DNA of 64,000 nucleotides from Variovorax ginsengisoli (GCF_030811835.1 NZ_JAUSRO010000014.1:1-64000), one strand, 5' to 3'; numbered from the stretch's first letter, positions 8,340-17,927 are shown. Notes: generated by a model from the letters alone, not told the origin. Translations and numbers: made by a program.

Positions 8340-9713
8340 ATGAGTTCCCATTGGCTGTCAATTTACGCGCTGGTCGGCATGTTCGTGCTGGCCACGGTGC
8401 TTCCTATCAACATGGGTGTGATTGCCTTCGTCGGCGCCTTCCTGGTTGGAACGCTGGTCGCCGGCATGAACGCCAAGGCCATCATGGGTGGCTTTCCCGC
8501 CGACCTGTTCCTCACGCTGGTCGGCATCACGTACCTTTTTGCGCTCGCCCAGAACAACGGCACGATCGACTGGCTCGTCAGGCTGGCGGTGCGAGCCGTG
8601 CGTGGGCGCATTGCCGCCATTCCGTGGATCATGTTCTTCATCGCGGCATTGCTCACATCGGTGGGTGCGGTCAGTCCGGCGGCGGTGGCGATCATCGCGC
8701 CGATCGCGCTGGGCTTTGCCGCCAAGTACGGCATCAGCCCGCTGCTGATGGGCTTGATGGTCGTGCACGGCGCACAGGGCGGCGGCTTTTCACCCATCAG
8801 CATCTACGGCGGCATCACGAACAAGATCGTGGCCAAGGCGGGTCTGCCGCTCAACGAAATGGCCACGATGATGGCCAGCCTGGGCGTCAACCTGGCAGTG
8901 GCCACGCTGTTGTTCTTCATGTTCGGTGGGACGAAGCTGCTGCGCCAGAAGGCCGATGCCCATGGCACCGTGCCCGCCGTCGGCAGGGTGGCGCACGGCC
9001 AGGGCGGCGCGCAAGTCTACGGCGACGCCGAAGGCGAGTCGTTCGGCGAAGAGCGCCGCACCCGCACCCCCGACAGCGATTCGCTGATGGACGCCGCATC
9101 GAGCACCCCCGCCGAAGCAGGCTCGCGCGTGTACCAGATGGCCACCGTGCTCGGGTTGGTCGCACTGGCCGTGCTGACGCTGTTCTTCAAGCAGGACATC
9201 GGCTTCGTCTCGATCACCATCGGTCTCGTGCTCACGCTGATGGCCCCCAATCTCCAGAAGCGCGCCCTGGGACAGGTGTCCTGGCCCGAAATCATGCTGA
9301 TCGTGGGCGTAAGCACCTATGTGGGCGTGATGGAAAAAATGGGCACGATCGACTTCGTGGGCCACAGCGTGGCGGGACTCACTTCCCCACTGATGGCAGC
9401 CTTGCTCTTGTGCTTCGTCGGCGCCGTGGTTTCTGCCTTCGCCTCGTCGACGGCCGTGCTGGGTTCGTTGATCCCCCTGGCCGTGCCCTTCCTGCAAGGC
9501 GATGCCGCCGTCGGCGCCATCGGCTTCATCGCCGCCATGGCCGTGTCGTCCACGATCGTCGACGTCAGCCCGTTCTCCACCAACGGCGCCCTGGTGCTCG
9601 CCAATGCCAAGGGCGTGGACCGCGACGTATTCTTCAGGCAACTGATGATGTATGGCGCCATCGTGACAATCCTGGCGCCCGTCGTGGTGTGGCTTCTTTT
9701 CGTGGTGCTGTAG
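8340..9713 (+). CDS. matC: Malonate transporter, MatC type
   Basis: A 457-aa polytopic inner-membrane carrier. The N-terminus (WLSIYALVGMFVLATVLPIN) and PADLFLTLVGITYLFALAQ match the MatC N-terminal domain of rhizobial dicarboxylate/malonate carriers; the C-terminal half repeats the ion-transporter-like fold (SAFASSTAVLGSLIPLAVPF; STIVDVSPFSTNGALV). A hydrophilic loop of about 55 residues (215-270) separates the halves. Start ATG 8340 has GGAGA upstream. Lying first in the malonate gene set, it supplies substrate for MdcA-E, replacing the MdcL/MdcM pair used elsewhere. Confidence 0.9.
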   Translation: MSSHWLSIYALVGMFVLATVLPINMGVIAFVGAFLVGTLVAGMNAKAIMGGFPADLFLTLVGITYLFALAQNNGTIDWLVRLAVRAVRGRIAAIPWIMFFIAALLTSVGAVSPAAVAIIAPIALGFAAKYGISPLLMGLMVVHGAQGGGFSPISIYGGITNKIVAKAGLPLNEMATMMASLGVNLAVATLLFFMFGGTKLLRQKADAHGTVPAVGRVAHGQGGAQVYGDAEGESFGEERRTRTPDSDSLMDAASSTPAEAGSRVYQMATVLGLVALAVLTLFFKQDIGFVSITIGLVLTLMAPNLQKRALGQVSWPEIMLIVGVSTYVGVMEKMGTIDFVGHSVAGLTSPLMAALLLCFVGAVVSAFASSTAVLGSLIPLAVPFLQGDAAVGAIGFIAAMAVSSTIVDVSPFSTNGALVLANAKGVDRDVFFRQLMMYGAIVTILAPVVVWLLFVVL

Positions 9714-9749
9714 CGCGCCTTTCTTTCAACTCCGCAATTCATCTTCATC

Positions 9750-11432
9750 ATGAACTCCAGGCTCTGGAACACCAAGGCAGATGACCGCAACGCGCGGTTG
9801 GCGCGCGCATCGAGCGCGCTCGGCACAGGGCTCGTCGGCAAGCGCGTCGACGCCGATGCCATCGGCACCTTGCTCGAAGCGGTGCTGATGCCCGGCGACA
9901 GGGTCTGTCTCGAAGGCAACAACCAGAAGCAGGCCGACTTCCTCGCGCAAGCCCTGGTGAACGTCGATCCGCAACGTGTCCACAGCCTGCACATGGTGCA
10001 GTCGGTGCTGGCATTGCCGGAACATCTGGATGTCTTTGAGAACGGCGTGGCCTCGCGCCTGGACTTCAGCTTCTCGGGTCCCCAGGGTGCCCGGCTGGCC
10101 AAGCTGGTGTCGGGCGGACGCATCGAAATCGGCGCCATCCACACCTACCTTGAATTGTTCGCGCGCTACTTCGTGGACCTGACGCCCAAGGTGGCGCTGG
10201 TCGCGGCCCACGCAGCGGATGCCCAAGGCAACCTGTTCACAGGCCCGAACACCGAGGACACGCCGGCCATCGTCGAGGCGACGGCATTCTCCGGCGGCAT
10301 CGTGATCGCGCAGGTCAACGAGTGGGTGGATGGCAAGACCACGACGCTGCCACGCATCGACATCCCCTCCGACTGGGTGAGCTTCGTGGTGAAGGCGCCG
10401 CGGCCGAACTTCATCGAACCGCTGTTCACGCGCGACCCCGCGCAGATCAGCGAGGTGCAGATCCTGATGGCCATGATGGCGATCAAGGGCATCTACGCCG
10501 AGTACGGCGTGCAACGCCTGAACCACGGGATCGGCTTCGACACGGCCGCCATCGAACTGCTGCTGCCCACCTATGCAGAGTCCCTGGGACTCAAGGGAAA
10601 GATCGGCCAGCACTGGGCACTGAACCCCCATCCGGCGCTGATCCCGGCGATCGAGGCGGGTTGGGTGAAGTCCGTGCACTCCTTCGGTTCCGAGCTTGGC
10701 ATGGAGGACTACATCCGGGCCCGATCCGACGTGTTCTTCACCGGGCCGGACGGCAGCCTGCGCAGCAACCGCGCGTTCTGCCAGGCCGCCGGCCATTACG
10801 CCTGCGACATGTTCATCGGGTCGACCTTGCAGATCGACCTCGACGGCAACAGCTCCACGGCCACGCTGGGACGCATTGCAGGCTTCGGCGGCGCGCCCAA
10901 CATGGGTGCGGATGCCCGGGGCCGCCGCCATTCGAGCCCCGCCTGGCTCAAGGCCGGACGCGAGGCGCGCGACGGGCGCACCGGCGCGGCCGGCACGCCA
11001 CGCGGGCAGAAGCTGGTCGTGCAGATGGTCGAAACATTCCGCGAGCACATGCAACCGGCCTTCGTTGACCGGCTCGATGCCTGGACGCTGCAGCAGCAGG
11101 CCGGCATGGATCTGCCGCCGATCATGATCTACGGCGACGATGTCTCCCACATCCTGACCGAAGAAGGCATCGCCAACCTGCTGCTCTGCCGCAACGATGC
11201 GGAGCGCGAGCAGGCGATCCGCGGCGTGGCCGGCTACACCGCGGTCGGGCTTGCGCGCGACAGGCGTGCGGTAGACAACCTGCGTGATCGGGGTGTGATC
11301 CGAAGGCCTCAGGACCTTGGCATCGACCCGCGCCAGGCCACGCGCAACCTGCTGGCCGCACGCAGCATGCGCGACCTCGTCCGCGCTTCGGGCGGGCTGT
11401 ATCAGCCGCCCAGGCGCTTCAGAAACTGGTAG
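9750..11432 (+). CDS. mdcA: Malonate decarboxylase alpha subunit (acetyl-S-ACP:malonate ACP transferase)
   Basis: A 560-aa cytoplasmic subunit of the biotin-independent malonate decarboxylase. It swaps malonate for acetate on the ACP thiol: acetyl-S-ACP + malonate gives malonyl-S-ACP + acetate. The full-length MdcA pattern is visible, including PGDRVCLEGNNQKQADFLA, NEWVDGKTTTLPRIDIP, GGAPNMGADARGRRHSSPAW and the C-terminal YTAVGLARDRR. It heads the seven-gene mdcACDEGBH run, 36 bases after matC, with short gaps and overlaps throughout. Confidence 0.97.
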   Translation: MNSRLWNTKADDRNARLARASSALGTGLVGKRVDADAIGTLLEAVLMPGDRVCLEGNNQKQADFLAQALVNVDPQRVHSLHMVQSVLALPEHLDVFENGVASRLDFSFSGPQGARLAKLVSGGRIEIGAIHTYLELFARYFVDLTPKVALVAAHAADAQGNLFTGPNTEDTPAIVEATAFSGGIVIAQVNEWVDGKTTTLPRIDIPSDWVSFVVKAPRPNFIEPLFTRDPAQISEVQILMAMMAIKGIYAEYGVQRLNHGIGFDTAAIELLLPTYAESLGLKGKIGQHWALNPHPALIPAIEAGWVKSVHSFGSELGMEDYIRARSDVFFTGPDGSLRSNRAFCQAAGHYACDMFIGSTLQIDLDGNSSTATLGRIAGFGGAPNMGADARGRRHSSPAWLKAGREARDGRTGAAGTPRGQKLVVQMVETFREHMQPAFVDRLDAWTLQQQAGMDLPPIMIYGDDVSHILTEEGIANLLLCRNDAEREQAIRGVAGYTAVGLARDRRAVDNLRDRGVIRRPQDLGIDPRQATRNLLAARSMRDLVRASGGLYQPPRRFRNW

Positions 11433-11445
11433 CAGGAGATTCACC

Positions 11446-11778
11446 ATGAGCGACGTTCCCGCAGGGCTTGAGACCCTGGACTTTTCCTTCTCCGGCGGTC
11501 GACCTGCAGGTGCCTTCGCGCCGGTGCTGGTCGGCGTGGTCGGTTCCGGCAATCTCGAGGTGCTGCTCGAGGCGGTCGACGGCCATGATTGCGCGGTGCG
11601 TGTCGAGACCTCGGCGCGCGGCTTCGAAGCGATATGGCAGGCCGTCATGGACGACTTCAACGCGCGCCACGCCTTGGCGGGCGTGCGTGTCTCGATCAAC
11701 GACATGGGCGCCACGCCTGCGGTGGTGAGCCTGCGGCTCGACCAGGCCGTGGCCGAAATCCAGGGAGGCCGGCCATGA
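11446..11778 (+). CDS. mdcC: Malonate decarboxylase acyl carrier protein (delta subunit)
   Basis: A 110-aa ACP of the malonate decarboxylase. VGSGNLEVLL (32-41) is the attachment segment, where Ser34 is expected to carry the 2'-(5''-phosphoribosyl)-3'-dephospho-CoA arm made by MdcB and transferred by MdcG. Start ATG 11446 has AGGAG upstream. The last codons overlap mdcD (ATGA), implying coupled translation of carrier and decarboxylase subunits. Confidence 0.95.
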   Translation: MSDVPAGLETLDFSFSGGRPAGAFAPVLVGVVGSGNLEVLLEAVDGHDCAVRVETSARGFEAIWQAVMDDFNARHALAGVRVSINDMGATPAVVSLRLDQAVAEIQGGRP

Positions 11779-12653
11779 TCAGCTTTGCCGAATGCTCGGC
11801 GCGCGAACGGCTCGCATTGCTGCTCGACCCCGACAGCTTTCACGAATGGCTGCCGCCGAGCGAGCGAGTCATGAGCCCGCACCTGGCGCAGTTGGGCGTG
11901 CCGTCGGCCTTCGACGATGGCGTGGCCGTCGGGCGCGCAACGCTTGACGGTCACCCGGTTTTCGTCGCTGCGCAAGAGGGCGAATTCATGGGAGGCGGCG
12001 TCGGCGAAGTGCACGGCGCCAAACTGGTCGGCATGCTGCAGCGTGCGCTGCGTGACCGGCCGCAAGCGGTGCTGTTGCTCGCAGAATCCGGCGGGGTGCG
12101 GCTGCACGAGGCCAATGCGGGACTCATCGCCGTCTCGGAAGTGATGCGTGCCTTGCTCGACGTGCGCGTGGCCGGTATTCCGGTGATCGTCCTGATCGGG
12201 GGGGCCAACGGCTGCTTCGGTGGCATGGGCATCGTGGCACGCTGCGCCGATTACATCGTGATGAGCGACACCGGCCGGTTGGCCATGTCCGGCCCCGAGG
12301 TCATCGAAGCCTCCCACGGCGTGGAGGAATTCGACTCACGCGACCGCGCGCTCGTCTGGCGTACCACCGGCGGCAAGCACCGCTGGCTGACCGGTGACTG
12401 CGATGCGTTGGTCGAAGACGACGTTGCCGCCTTTCGCGCCGCCGCCATCGCGGCCCTCGGGCATTCGGCGCCATTGACCCTGGCCACACTGGAAGCAGAG
12501 CATCTGCTCCTCGCCCAGCGTCTGCACGCGCTCTCGTCCACCGACACGGAGCGCGACGACGCCACACAACTGTGGCAGGCGCTCGGCGTGGTCGACGCCG
12601 ACCAGGTTCCCGAACTATCGGTCGAAGCGGTACGCGCGCTGCGCATCATCTAA
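11775..12653 (+). CDS. mdcD: Malonate decarboxylase beta subunit
   Basis: A 292-aa crotonase/carboxyltransferase-fold subunit. Together with MdcE it decarboxylates malonyl-S-ACP to acetyl-S-ACP. Visible: VGEVHGAKLVGMLQRAL, ESGGVRLHEANAGLIA, GGANGCFGGMGIVARCADYIVM and GPEVIEASHGVEEFDSRD, all characteristic of MdcD. The start overlaps the mdcC stop by 4 bases. The open frame extends further upstream inside mdcC, but the ATGA-coupled start is the standard one. Confidence 0.96.
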   Translation: MISFAECSARERLALLLDPDSFHEWLPPSERVMSPHLAQLGVPSAFDDGVAVGRATLDGHPVFVAAQEGEFMGGGVGEVHGAKLVGMLQRALRDRPQAVLLLAESGGVRLHEANAGLIAVSEVMRALLDVRVAGIPVIVLIGGANGCFGGMGIVARCADYIVMSDTGRLAMSGPEVIEASHGVEEFDSRDRALVWRTTGGKHRWLTGDCDALVEDDVAAFRAAAIAALGHSAPLTLATLEAEHLLLAQRLHALSSTDTERDDATQLWQALGVVDADQVPELSVEAVRALRII

Positions 12654-12666
12654 ACAGGAGCATCCC

Positions 12667-13368
12667 ATGGAGTGGACATCTCTCGCCGCACAACTCTTCG
12701 GCCCCGACCACGGCGTGCGCGCCGACGGGGACTTCCTCGAGGGCGACGTCGTCTTCGAAGGCAAGCCGCTCACCGTGATCGGCACGACGAACCACGCGCC
12801 GATCGGCGTCAAGCTGGCGCTGGCCCAGGCCCGCGGGGTGCTCGACACCATCGCCCAGCATCCTGGGCAGCCCATTCTGCTGCTGATCGACACCCAGGGG
12901 CAGCAGTTGCGCCGTCGCGACGAACTGCTCGGCATCAACCGTGCGATGGCGCACCTTGGCGCCACGATCGATTTTGCGCGGCGCCAGGGACATCGGGTGA
13001 TCGGGCTGGTCTACGACCAGGCCTTGTCGGGGGGTTTCATCACCTCCGGCCTGATCGCCGACGCCTGCTACGCCCTGCCCGAGGCCGAGATCCGGGTGAT
13101 GCGGATTCCTGCGATGGCCCGCGTCACCAAGCTGCCCGAGGAGCGGCTCGAAGCGCTTTCCCTGTCCAACCCGGTGTTTGCGCCCGGCGTGCAGAACTAC
13201 GTGACGATGGGCGGCGTGCGGGCGCTCTGGCAGGGCGACCTGCAGGCCGCGCTGCGCAACGCCCTGGAACACACACCCACGCAGGACTTGCGCGCGCGCG
13301 ATGGTGCCGAACGCGGTGGGCGCCAGCTGGCCGCGTCCGTGGTCCAACGCGTGCTGGACGCGGCCTGA
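12667..13368 (+). CDS. mdcE: Malonate decarboxylase gamma subunit
   Basis: A 233-aa partner of MdcD in the decarboxylase. Family pattern: IGTTNHAPIGVKLAL, LLLIDTQGQQLRRRDELLGINRAMAHL, LSGGFITSGLIADACYALPEAEIRVM and AMARVTKLP. It begins 13 bases after mdcD with an AGGAG ribosome-binding site, in the same operon. Length is normal for stand-alone MdcE. Confidence 0.96.
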   Translation: MEWTSLAAQLFGPDHGVRADGDFLEGDVVFEGKPLTVIGTTNHAPIGVKLALAQARGVLDTIAQHPGQPILLLIDTQGQQLRRRDELLGINRAMAHLGATIDFARRQGHRVIGLVYDQALSGGFITSGLIADACYALPEAEIRVMRIPAMARVTKLPEERLEALSLSNPVFAPGVQNYVTMGGVRALWQGDLQAALRNALEHTPTQDLRARDGAERGGRQLAASVVQRVLDAA

Positions 13369-13402
13369 ACACAGAAAACCGTTGAACGACCGAAGGCACG
13401 CC

Positions 13403-14083
13403 ATGCCCAGTTTGCGACGCCACCAACTCGTCCGGCTCAACGACGCGGGCTGGGGTTCCATCCTGCAACACCCTTGGGACGCGCAGGCACTCGCGTGCCT
13501 GACGCACTGGTCCACCCACGGGCTTCCACTGGTGGTCACTCGCCAGTCCGCAGCCGAACGCCATGAAGGCGCGATCGCGCTGGGACTGCCCGCGCCCCTG
13601 CACTGGGGCAAACGCCGGCTGACGCTGCAAGCAGCCCAGGCCGACGTGTTGGGCTTCGACGAATTCCCGCAGCTCCTGCAGGTGCGGCCACTCCTTGCGG
13701 TCCGTGCCGATGCCGCCCTGCACGACCTCGCTTGCGCGCTTGACACCTGTGGCGCGAAGGCGCGCGTCTTCGGCAGCTACGGTTGGCAGGCAATCACCGG
13801 CATGCCCTTCGTGCATCCGGCGTCGGACCTCGATCTGTGCATCGCCGTCGACGGCATCGCGCAGGCGGATGCGGTGGCACTGGCACTGGCCTCGTGCGCA
13901 GCCCCGCTGCCCCGGCTGGACGGCGAGCTCGCCTTCGACAGCGGTGCATCGGTCGCATGGCGCGAATGGCTCGAATGGCGAAGCGGACGTGCACGCGCAG
14001 TGCTGGTCAAGCACCTGAGCACGGTGACCCTGGAGCATGGCACCGACTGGTGCGCGCATGCCGGGGCTGAGGTGGTGCAATGA
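13403..14083 (+). CDS. mdcG: Malonate decarboxylase holo-ACP synthase (phosphoribosyl-dephospho-CoA transferase)
   Basis: A 226-aa nucleotidyltransferase-fold enzyme that moves the prosthetic group onto the MdcC serine. The catalytic core is visible as GSYGWQAITG followed by SDLDLCI (Gly-Ser ... Asp-x-Asp), with RHQLVRL at the N-terminus, as in MdcG. Start ATG 13403 was chosen over an upstream in-frame start lying inside mdcE; the exact start is not certain. The stop overlaps mdcB (ATGA). Confidence 0.92.
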   Translation: MPSLRRHQLVRLNDAGWGSILQHPWDAQALACLTHWSTHGLPLVVTRQSAAERHEGAIALGLPAPLHWGKRRLTLQAAQADVLGFDEFPQLLQVRPLLAVRADAALHDLACALDTCGAKARVFGSYGWQAITGMPFVHPASDLDLCIAVDGIAQADAVALALASCAAPLPRLDGELAFDSGASVAWREWLEWRSGRARAVLVKHLSTVTLEHGTDWCAHAGAEVVQ

Positions 14084-14949
14084 TCGCGCCCGCGTACCCG
14101 ATGACGATGCCGCGGCAGCGCCCGCTCACGCCCGCCGACATCGGGCGTGCCGCCACGCTCGCGCTGCACGACGAGCTTTCGCTCGCGCCCAAGCCTGGGC
14201 TGGTGACCTTGACCGACTGCGGCAGCCACACCGACATGGATGCGCACACCTTCATGCGCAGCATGTTCTCGCTGCGCCATTACTTCGTGCACATCGCCCA
14301 GGCCGGCTTCGAAGGCGCTGGCTTCGACGTGCTGGAGCGCAGCGGCATCGCTGCAGAAGCACGGATGCGCCATGCCACCGGCGGCGTCAACACGCACCGC
14401 GGCGCCATCTTCATGCTCGGCCTGCTGTGCGCGGCGGCAGGCGCCGCGCTGCACGACGAAGGCGGCGCGCTGCATGGCGACGCCGTGCGGACGGCACTGC
14501 GCCGGCACTGGGGCGACGCGCTCGCCAGCCGCAGCCAGCGCGTCTCGACGCTGCCCGGCGGTATCGCGGCGCGGCGATTCGGGCTTCGCAGTGCCTCTAC
14601 CGAGGCGGCACTCGCCTTCCCGGTGCTGTTCGACACGGCACTGCCCGCGCTGAAAGCGGCGCAACGCCGTGGCCTCACGCCGCCGGAGGCGCGGCTCGAC
14701 ACCCTCTTTCACATCATGGCGGTCCTCGACGACAGCAACCTCGCCCATCGTGGCGGCCTCGCCGGTTTGCGCGACGCGCAGCGCATGGCGCAAGACTTCG
14801 TGGATCAAGGCGGTATCGCCCGGCCCGGCGGCATGACGCACGCGCATGCCATCGCCGACGCGTTCGTGGCACGGCGCCTGTCGCCTGGTGGCGCAGCCGA
14901 CACGCTGGCGGCCGCCTGCCTGATCGCGCGCATTTGCGTGGCCTCATGA
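14080..14949 (+). CDS. mdcB: Triphosphoribosyl-dephospho-CoA synthase
   Basis: A 289-aa CitG/MdcB-family enzyme that joins ATP and dephospho-CoA to make the precursor of the malonate decarboxylase prosthetic group. Signature stretches: LSLAPKPGLVTLTDCGSHTDMDAHTF, ATGGVNTHRGAIFMLGLL and DDSNLAHRGG. It overlaps mdcG at its start and mdcH at its end by 4 bases each. Its place between mdcG and mdcH differs from the mdcA-B-C order of many gammaproteobacteria. Confidence 0.93.
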   Translation: MIAPAYPMTMPRQRPLTPADIGRAATLALHDELSLAPKPGLVTLTDCGSHTDMDAHTFMRSMFSLRHYFVHIAQAGFEGAGFDVLERSGIAAEARMRHATGGVNTHRGAIFMLGLLCAAAGAALHDEGGALHGDAVRTALRRHWGDALASRSQRVSTLPGGIAARRFGLRSASTEAALAFPVLFDTALPALKAAQRRGLTPPEARLDTLFHIMAVLDDSNLAHRGGLAGLRDAQRMAQDFVDQGGIARPGGMTHAHAIADAFVARRLSPGGAADTLAAACLIARICVAS

Positions 14950-15854
14950 GCTTCGCGCTGCTGTTCTCCGGTCAGGGCAACCAGCATCCGGCGATGCTGC
15001 CCTGGATAGTCGACGATGCCATGGTGAACGACATGCGAGCGCGACTGGGTGTGGCCGACTGGCGTCTGGCACTGGAGAACCCCGCCTGGGCCGAACGCAA
15101 CGGCAATGCGCAGACCCTGCTGACGGGCCTGGCGCTGGCCGCCTGGAACCAGTTGGCGAGCCGGGTAGCGCGCCCCGCGGCCATTGCGGGCTACAGCGTG
15201 GGGGAATTGGCGGCTTTCAGCGCGGCAGGCGTGTTCGACGCTGGATCGGCCATGGCACTCGCGCAGCATCGGGCCGCGGCCATGGATGAATGTGCCGAGC
15301 GCGATCCTGGCGGACTCCTGGCCGTCACCGGCCTGTCGACCCCAAGCCTTGAGAAGCTGTGTGCGAAAACCGGCCTTGCAATCGCCATTCGCAATGGCCT
15401 GGAAAGCGTGATCCTCGGCGGGCCCCTGGCCGCGTTGGGGCACGCAGAGCAGGCGGCCGCCGCCGAAGGTGCGCAATGCACACGGCTGCGCGTCAACGTG
15501 GCGTCCCACACTCCCTGGATGCGCGAGGCGGCGGTGCGTTTCGCCGGCACGTTGGAACACGTGGCGTTGCGGGCACCGCAAATTCCCCTGTTCAGCAACG
15601 CTGCCGATCGCATTGGGAATGCCCGGTCGGCCGGGCAGGCGCTGGCGGCCCAGATCGCCACCACCGTCCATTGGGACGAATGCATGGAAAACGTCATGGC
15701 GCGACGCATACGCTGCGTCCTGGAAATCGGTCCCGGGCAGGCGCTGGCTCGCATGTGGAATCAGCGTTATCCCAACGTGCCGGCCCGCGCGTGCGACGAC
15801 TTTCGCAGCGCCGCGGCGATTGCGTCCTGGCTGGCCAGCCACGACGACAGATGA
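14946..15854 (+). CDS. mdcH: Malonyl-CoA:ACP transacylase of malonate decarboxylase
   Basis: A 302-aa FabD-like acyltransferase. It loads the first malonyl group on the ACP and so starts the decarboxylase cycle. FSGQGNQ at the N-terminus, the nucleophile elbow GYSVGELAAF (catalytic Ser), QHRAAAMD and SHTPWM (catalytic His) are all present. The start overlaps mdcB (ATGA). It is the last mdc gene; acs follows 45 bases later. Confidence 0.94.
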   Translation: MSFALLFSGQGNQHPAMLPWIVDDAMVNDMRARLGVADWRLALENPAWAERNGNAQTLLTGLALAAWNQLASRVARPAAIAGYSVGELAAFSAAGVFDAGSAMALAQHRAAAMDECAERDPGGLLAVTGLSTPSLEKLCAKTGLAIAIRNGLESVILGGPLAALGHAEQAAAAEGAQCTRLRVNVASHTPWMREAAVRFAGTLEHVALRAPQIPLFSNAADRIGNARSAGQALAAQIATTVHWDECMENVMARRIRCVLEIGPGQALARMWNQRYPNVPARACDDFRSAAAIASWLASHDDR

Positions 15855-15899
15855 TCCGTTCGTTTCAACCACGCCACCCATGTCCCCAGGAGATTCACC

Positions 15900-17867
15900 A
15901 TGCGTACGAATGATGCAAAAACCCGCCTGATTCCCGCAGCGGACATCAAGGAGGCCCATGTGCCGAGCACGTCGGCCTACAACGAACTGGTCGCTCAGGC
16001 AGAAGCGGACCATGACGGGTACTGGTCCCGGCTCGCGCGTGAGTTCCTCAGCTGGCGCACACCGTTCACTCAAGGGTTGGACGACAGCCAGGCGCCGTTC
16101 TTCAAGTGGTTCGAGGACGGCACCTTGAACGTTTCCTACAACTGCCTGGACCGCCATGTCGAAAGCGGACTCGGCGACAAGACCGCCCTCATCTTCGAGG
16201 CTGACGACGGCCAGGTGACGCGGATCAACTACCGTGCGTTGCTCGAGCGCACCTGCCGCCTGGCCAATGCGCTCAAGGCGCGGGGTGTGCAGAAGGGAGA
16301 CCGCGTCGTCATCTACATGTCGATGAGCATCGAAGGTGTGGTCGCCATGCAAGCCTGCGCGCGGATCGGAGCCACCCATTCGGTGGTCTTCGGCGGTTTC
16401 TCCGCGCAGAGCCTGCGCGACCGCATTCACGACGCCGCAGCGGTGATGGTCATCACTGCAGACGAACAGGTGCGCGGTGGCAAGCAGTTGCCGCTCAAAG
16501 CCATCGTCGACGAAGCCATCGCCCTGGGGGGATGCGAGTCGGTGACCAACGTGCTGGTCTATCAGCGTTCGGGAGCGGCCATTGGCTGGAACGCGGCGCG
16601 CGACCGCTGGCTGCATGAAGAGATGCAGGACCAGCCGGCCACCTGCGAGCCAGAATGGGTGGGCGCCGAGCATCCGCTCTTCGTGCTGTACACCTCAGGC
16701 TCGACCGGCAAGCCCAAAGGCGTCCAGCATGCCAGCGGCGGATACCTGCTGCATGCGGCGCTGACAAGCCAATGGACTTTCGACCTGAAACCGGACGACG
16801 TGTTCTGGTGCACGGCCGACATCGGCTGGGTCACTGGCCACACGTACATCACCTACGGCCCCCTGGCGCTGGGCGCTACCGAGGTGGTCTTCGAGGGCGT
16901 GCCCACCTACCCGGATGCAGGACGCTTCTGGAAGATGATCCAGGACCACCGGGTGAGCATCTTCTACACCGCACCCACCGCCATCCGGTCGCTCATCAAG
17001 GCCGCGGAGAGCAACGAAACCGTGCACCCTCGGCGCTACGATCTGTCGAGCCTGCGCATCCTCGGGTCGGTCGGCGAGCCGATCAATCCGGCCGCCTGGG
17101 AGTGGTACCACCAGCACGTCGGCGGTGGCCGCTGCCCGATCGTCGATACCTTCTGGCAGACGGAGACAGGCGGCCACATGATCACACCGCTGCCAGGCGC
17201 CACGCCCTTGGTGCCCGGCTCCTGCACCCTGCCCTTTCCAGGCATCGCGGCGGCCATCGTGGACGAGACGGGGAACGACGTGCCTAACGGACAAGGCGGC
17301 ATCCTGGTGGTCAAGAAGCCATGGCCCAGCATGATACGAACGATCTGGGGCGACCCCGAGCGCTTCAAGTCCAGCTACTTCCCGGCCGAGCTCAAGGGCT
17401 TCTACCTGGCCGGCGACGGCGCGATCCGGGACGCCGACACTGGCTACTTCACCATCACCGGGCGCATCGATGACGTGCTCAATGTGTCGGGCCACCGCAT
17501 GGGCACCATGGAAATCGAGTCTGCCCTGGTGTCGTGTACGGCCCTCGTGGCAGAGGCTGCGGTCGTCGGCCGCCCGGATGACACCACGGGCGAAGCGATC
17601 TGCGCGTTTGTCGTCCTGAAGGGTGCCCGTCCCAGCGGCGACGAGGCCAGGAAGATCGCCACCGAACTGCGCAATTGGGTCGCCAAGGAAATCGGCCCGA
17701 TCGCCAAGCCCAAGGACATCCGCTTCGGAGACAACCTGCCCAAGACCCGCAGCGGCAAGATCATGCGACGCCTGCTGCGTTCCGTTGCCAAGGGCGAGAC
17801 CGTCACGCAGGACATCTCGACGCTGGAAAATCCGGCCGTGCTGGAACAGTTGGCGCAAAGCAACTGA
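15900..17867 (+). CDS. acs: Acetyl-CoA synthetase (acetate-CoA ligase)
   Basis: A 655-aa AMP-forming ligase: acetate + ATP + CoA gives acetyl-CoA. Visible: P-loop-like YTSGSTGKPKGVQH, VDTFWQTETG with the Trp that limits the acyl pocket to acetate-sized groups, and PKTRSGKIMRR with the acetylatable catalytic Lys620. Start ATG 15900 has the same AGGAGATTCACC leader as mdcC. Its position after mdcH suggests it recycles the acetate released by malonate decarboxylase. A propionyl-CoA synthetase role cannot be excluded, but length and the Trp favour acetate. Confidence 0.9.
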   Translation: MRTNDAKTRLIPAADIKEAHVPSTSAYNELVAQAEADHDGYWSRLAREFLSWRTPFTQGLDDSQAPFFKWFEDGTLNVSYNCLDRHVESGLGDKTALIFEADDGQVTRINYRALLERTCRLANALKARGVQKGDRVVIYMSMSIEGVVAMQACARIGATHSVVFGGFSAQSLRDRIHDAAAVMVITADEQVRGGKQLPLKAIVDEAIALGGCESVTNVLVYQRSGAAIGWNAARDRWLHEEMQDQPATCEPEWVGAEHPLFVLYTSGSTGKPKGVQHASGGYLLHAALTSQWTFDLKPDDVFWCTADIGWVTGHTYITYGPLALGATEVVFEGVPTYPDAGRFWKMIQDHRVSIFYTAPTAIRSLIKAAESNETVHPRRYDLSSLRILGSVGEPINPAAWEWYHQHVGGGRCPIVDTFWQTETGGHMITPLPGATPLVPGSCTLPFPGIAAAIVDETGNDVPNGQGGILVVKKPWPSMIRTIWGDPERFKSSYFPAELKGFYLAGDGAIRDADTGYFTITGRIDDVLNVSGHRMGTMEIESALVSCTALVAEAAVVGRPDDTTGEAICAFVVLKGARPSGDEARKIATELRNWVAKEIGPIAKPKDIRFGDNLPKTRSGKIMRRLLRSVAKGETVTQDISTLENPAVLEQLAQSN

Positions 17868-17927
17868 TTCGGGTCGCGCCCGCGTGAACAGATGCCAGGC
17901 CTGCCTTTTGGGCCTCGGTTCGCGTGG

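Noticed and set aside
9726..12317. An 863-codon open frame on the minus strand opposite mdcA-mdcD
   Set aside because: Its translation is His/Gln/Arg-rich without domains, and it mirrors strongly supported genes; it is a side effect of high GC.
15900..17867. Propionyl-CoA synthetase (prpE)
   Set aside because: Trp in VDTFWQTETG, 655-residue length and the malonate context fit acetyl-CoA synthetase better.
17896..17918. Terminator between acs and the convergent AraC gene
   Set aside because: Only a five-base imperfect stem around AGGCC/GGCCT and no T-run.
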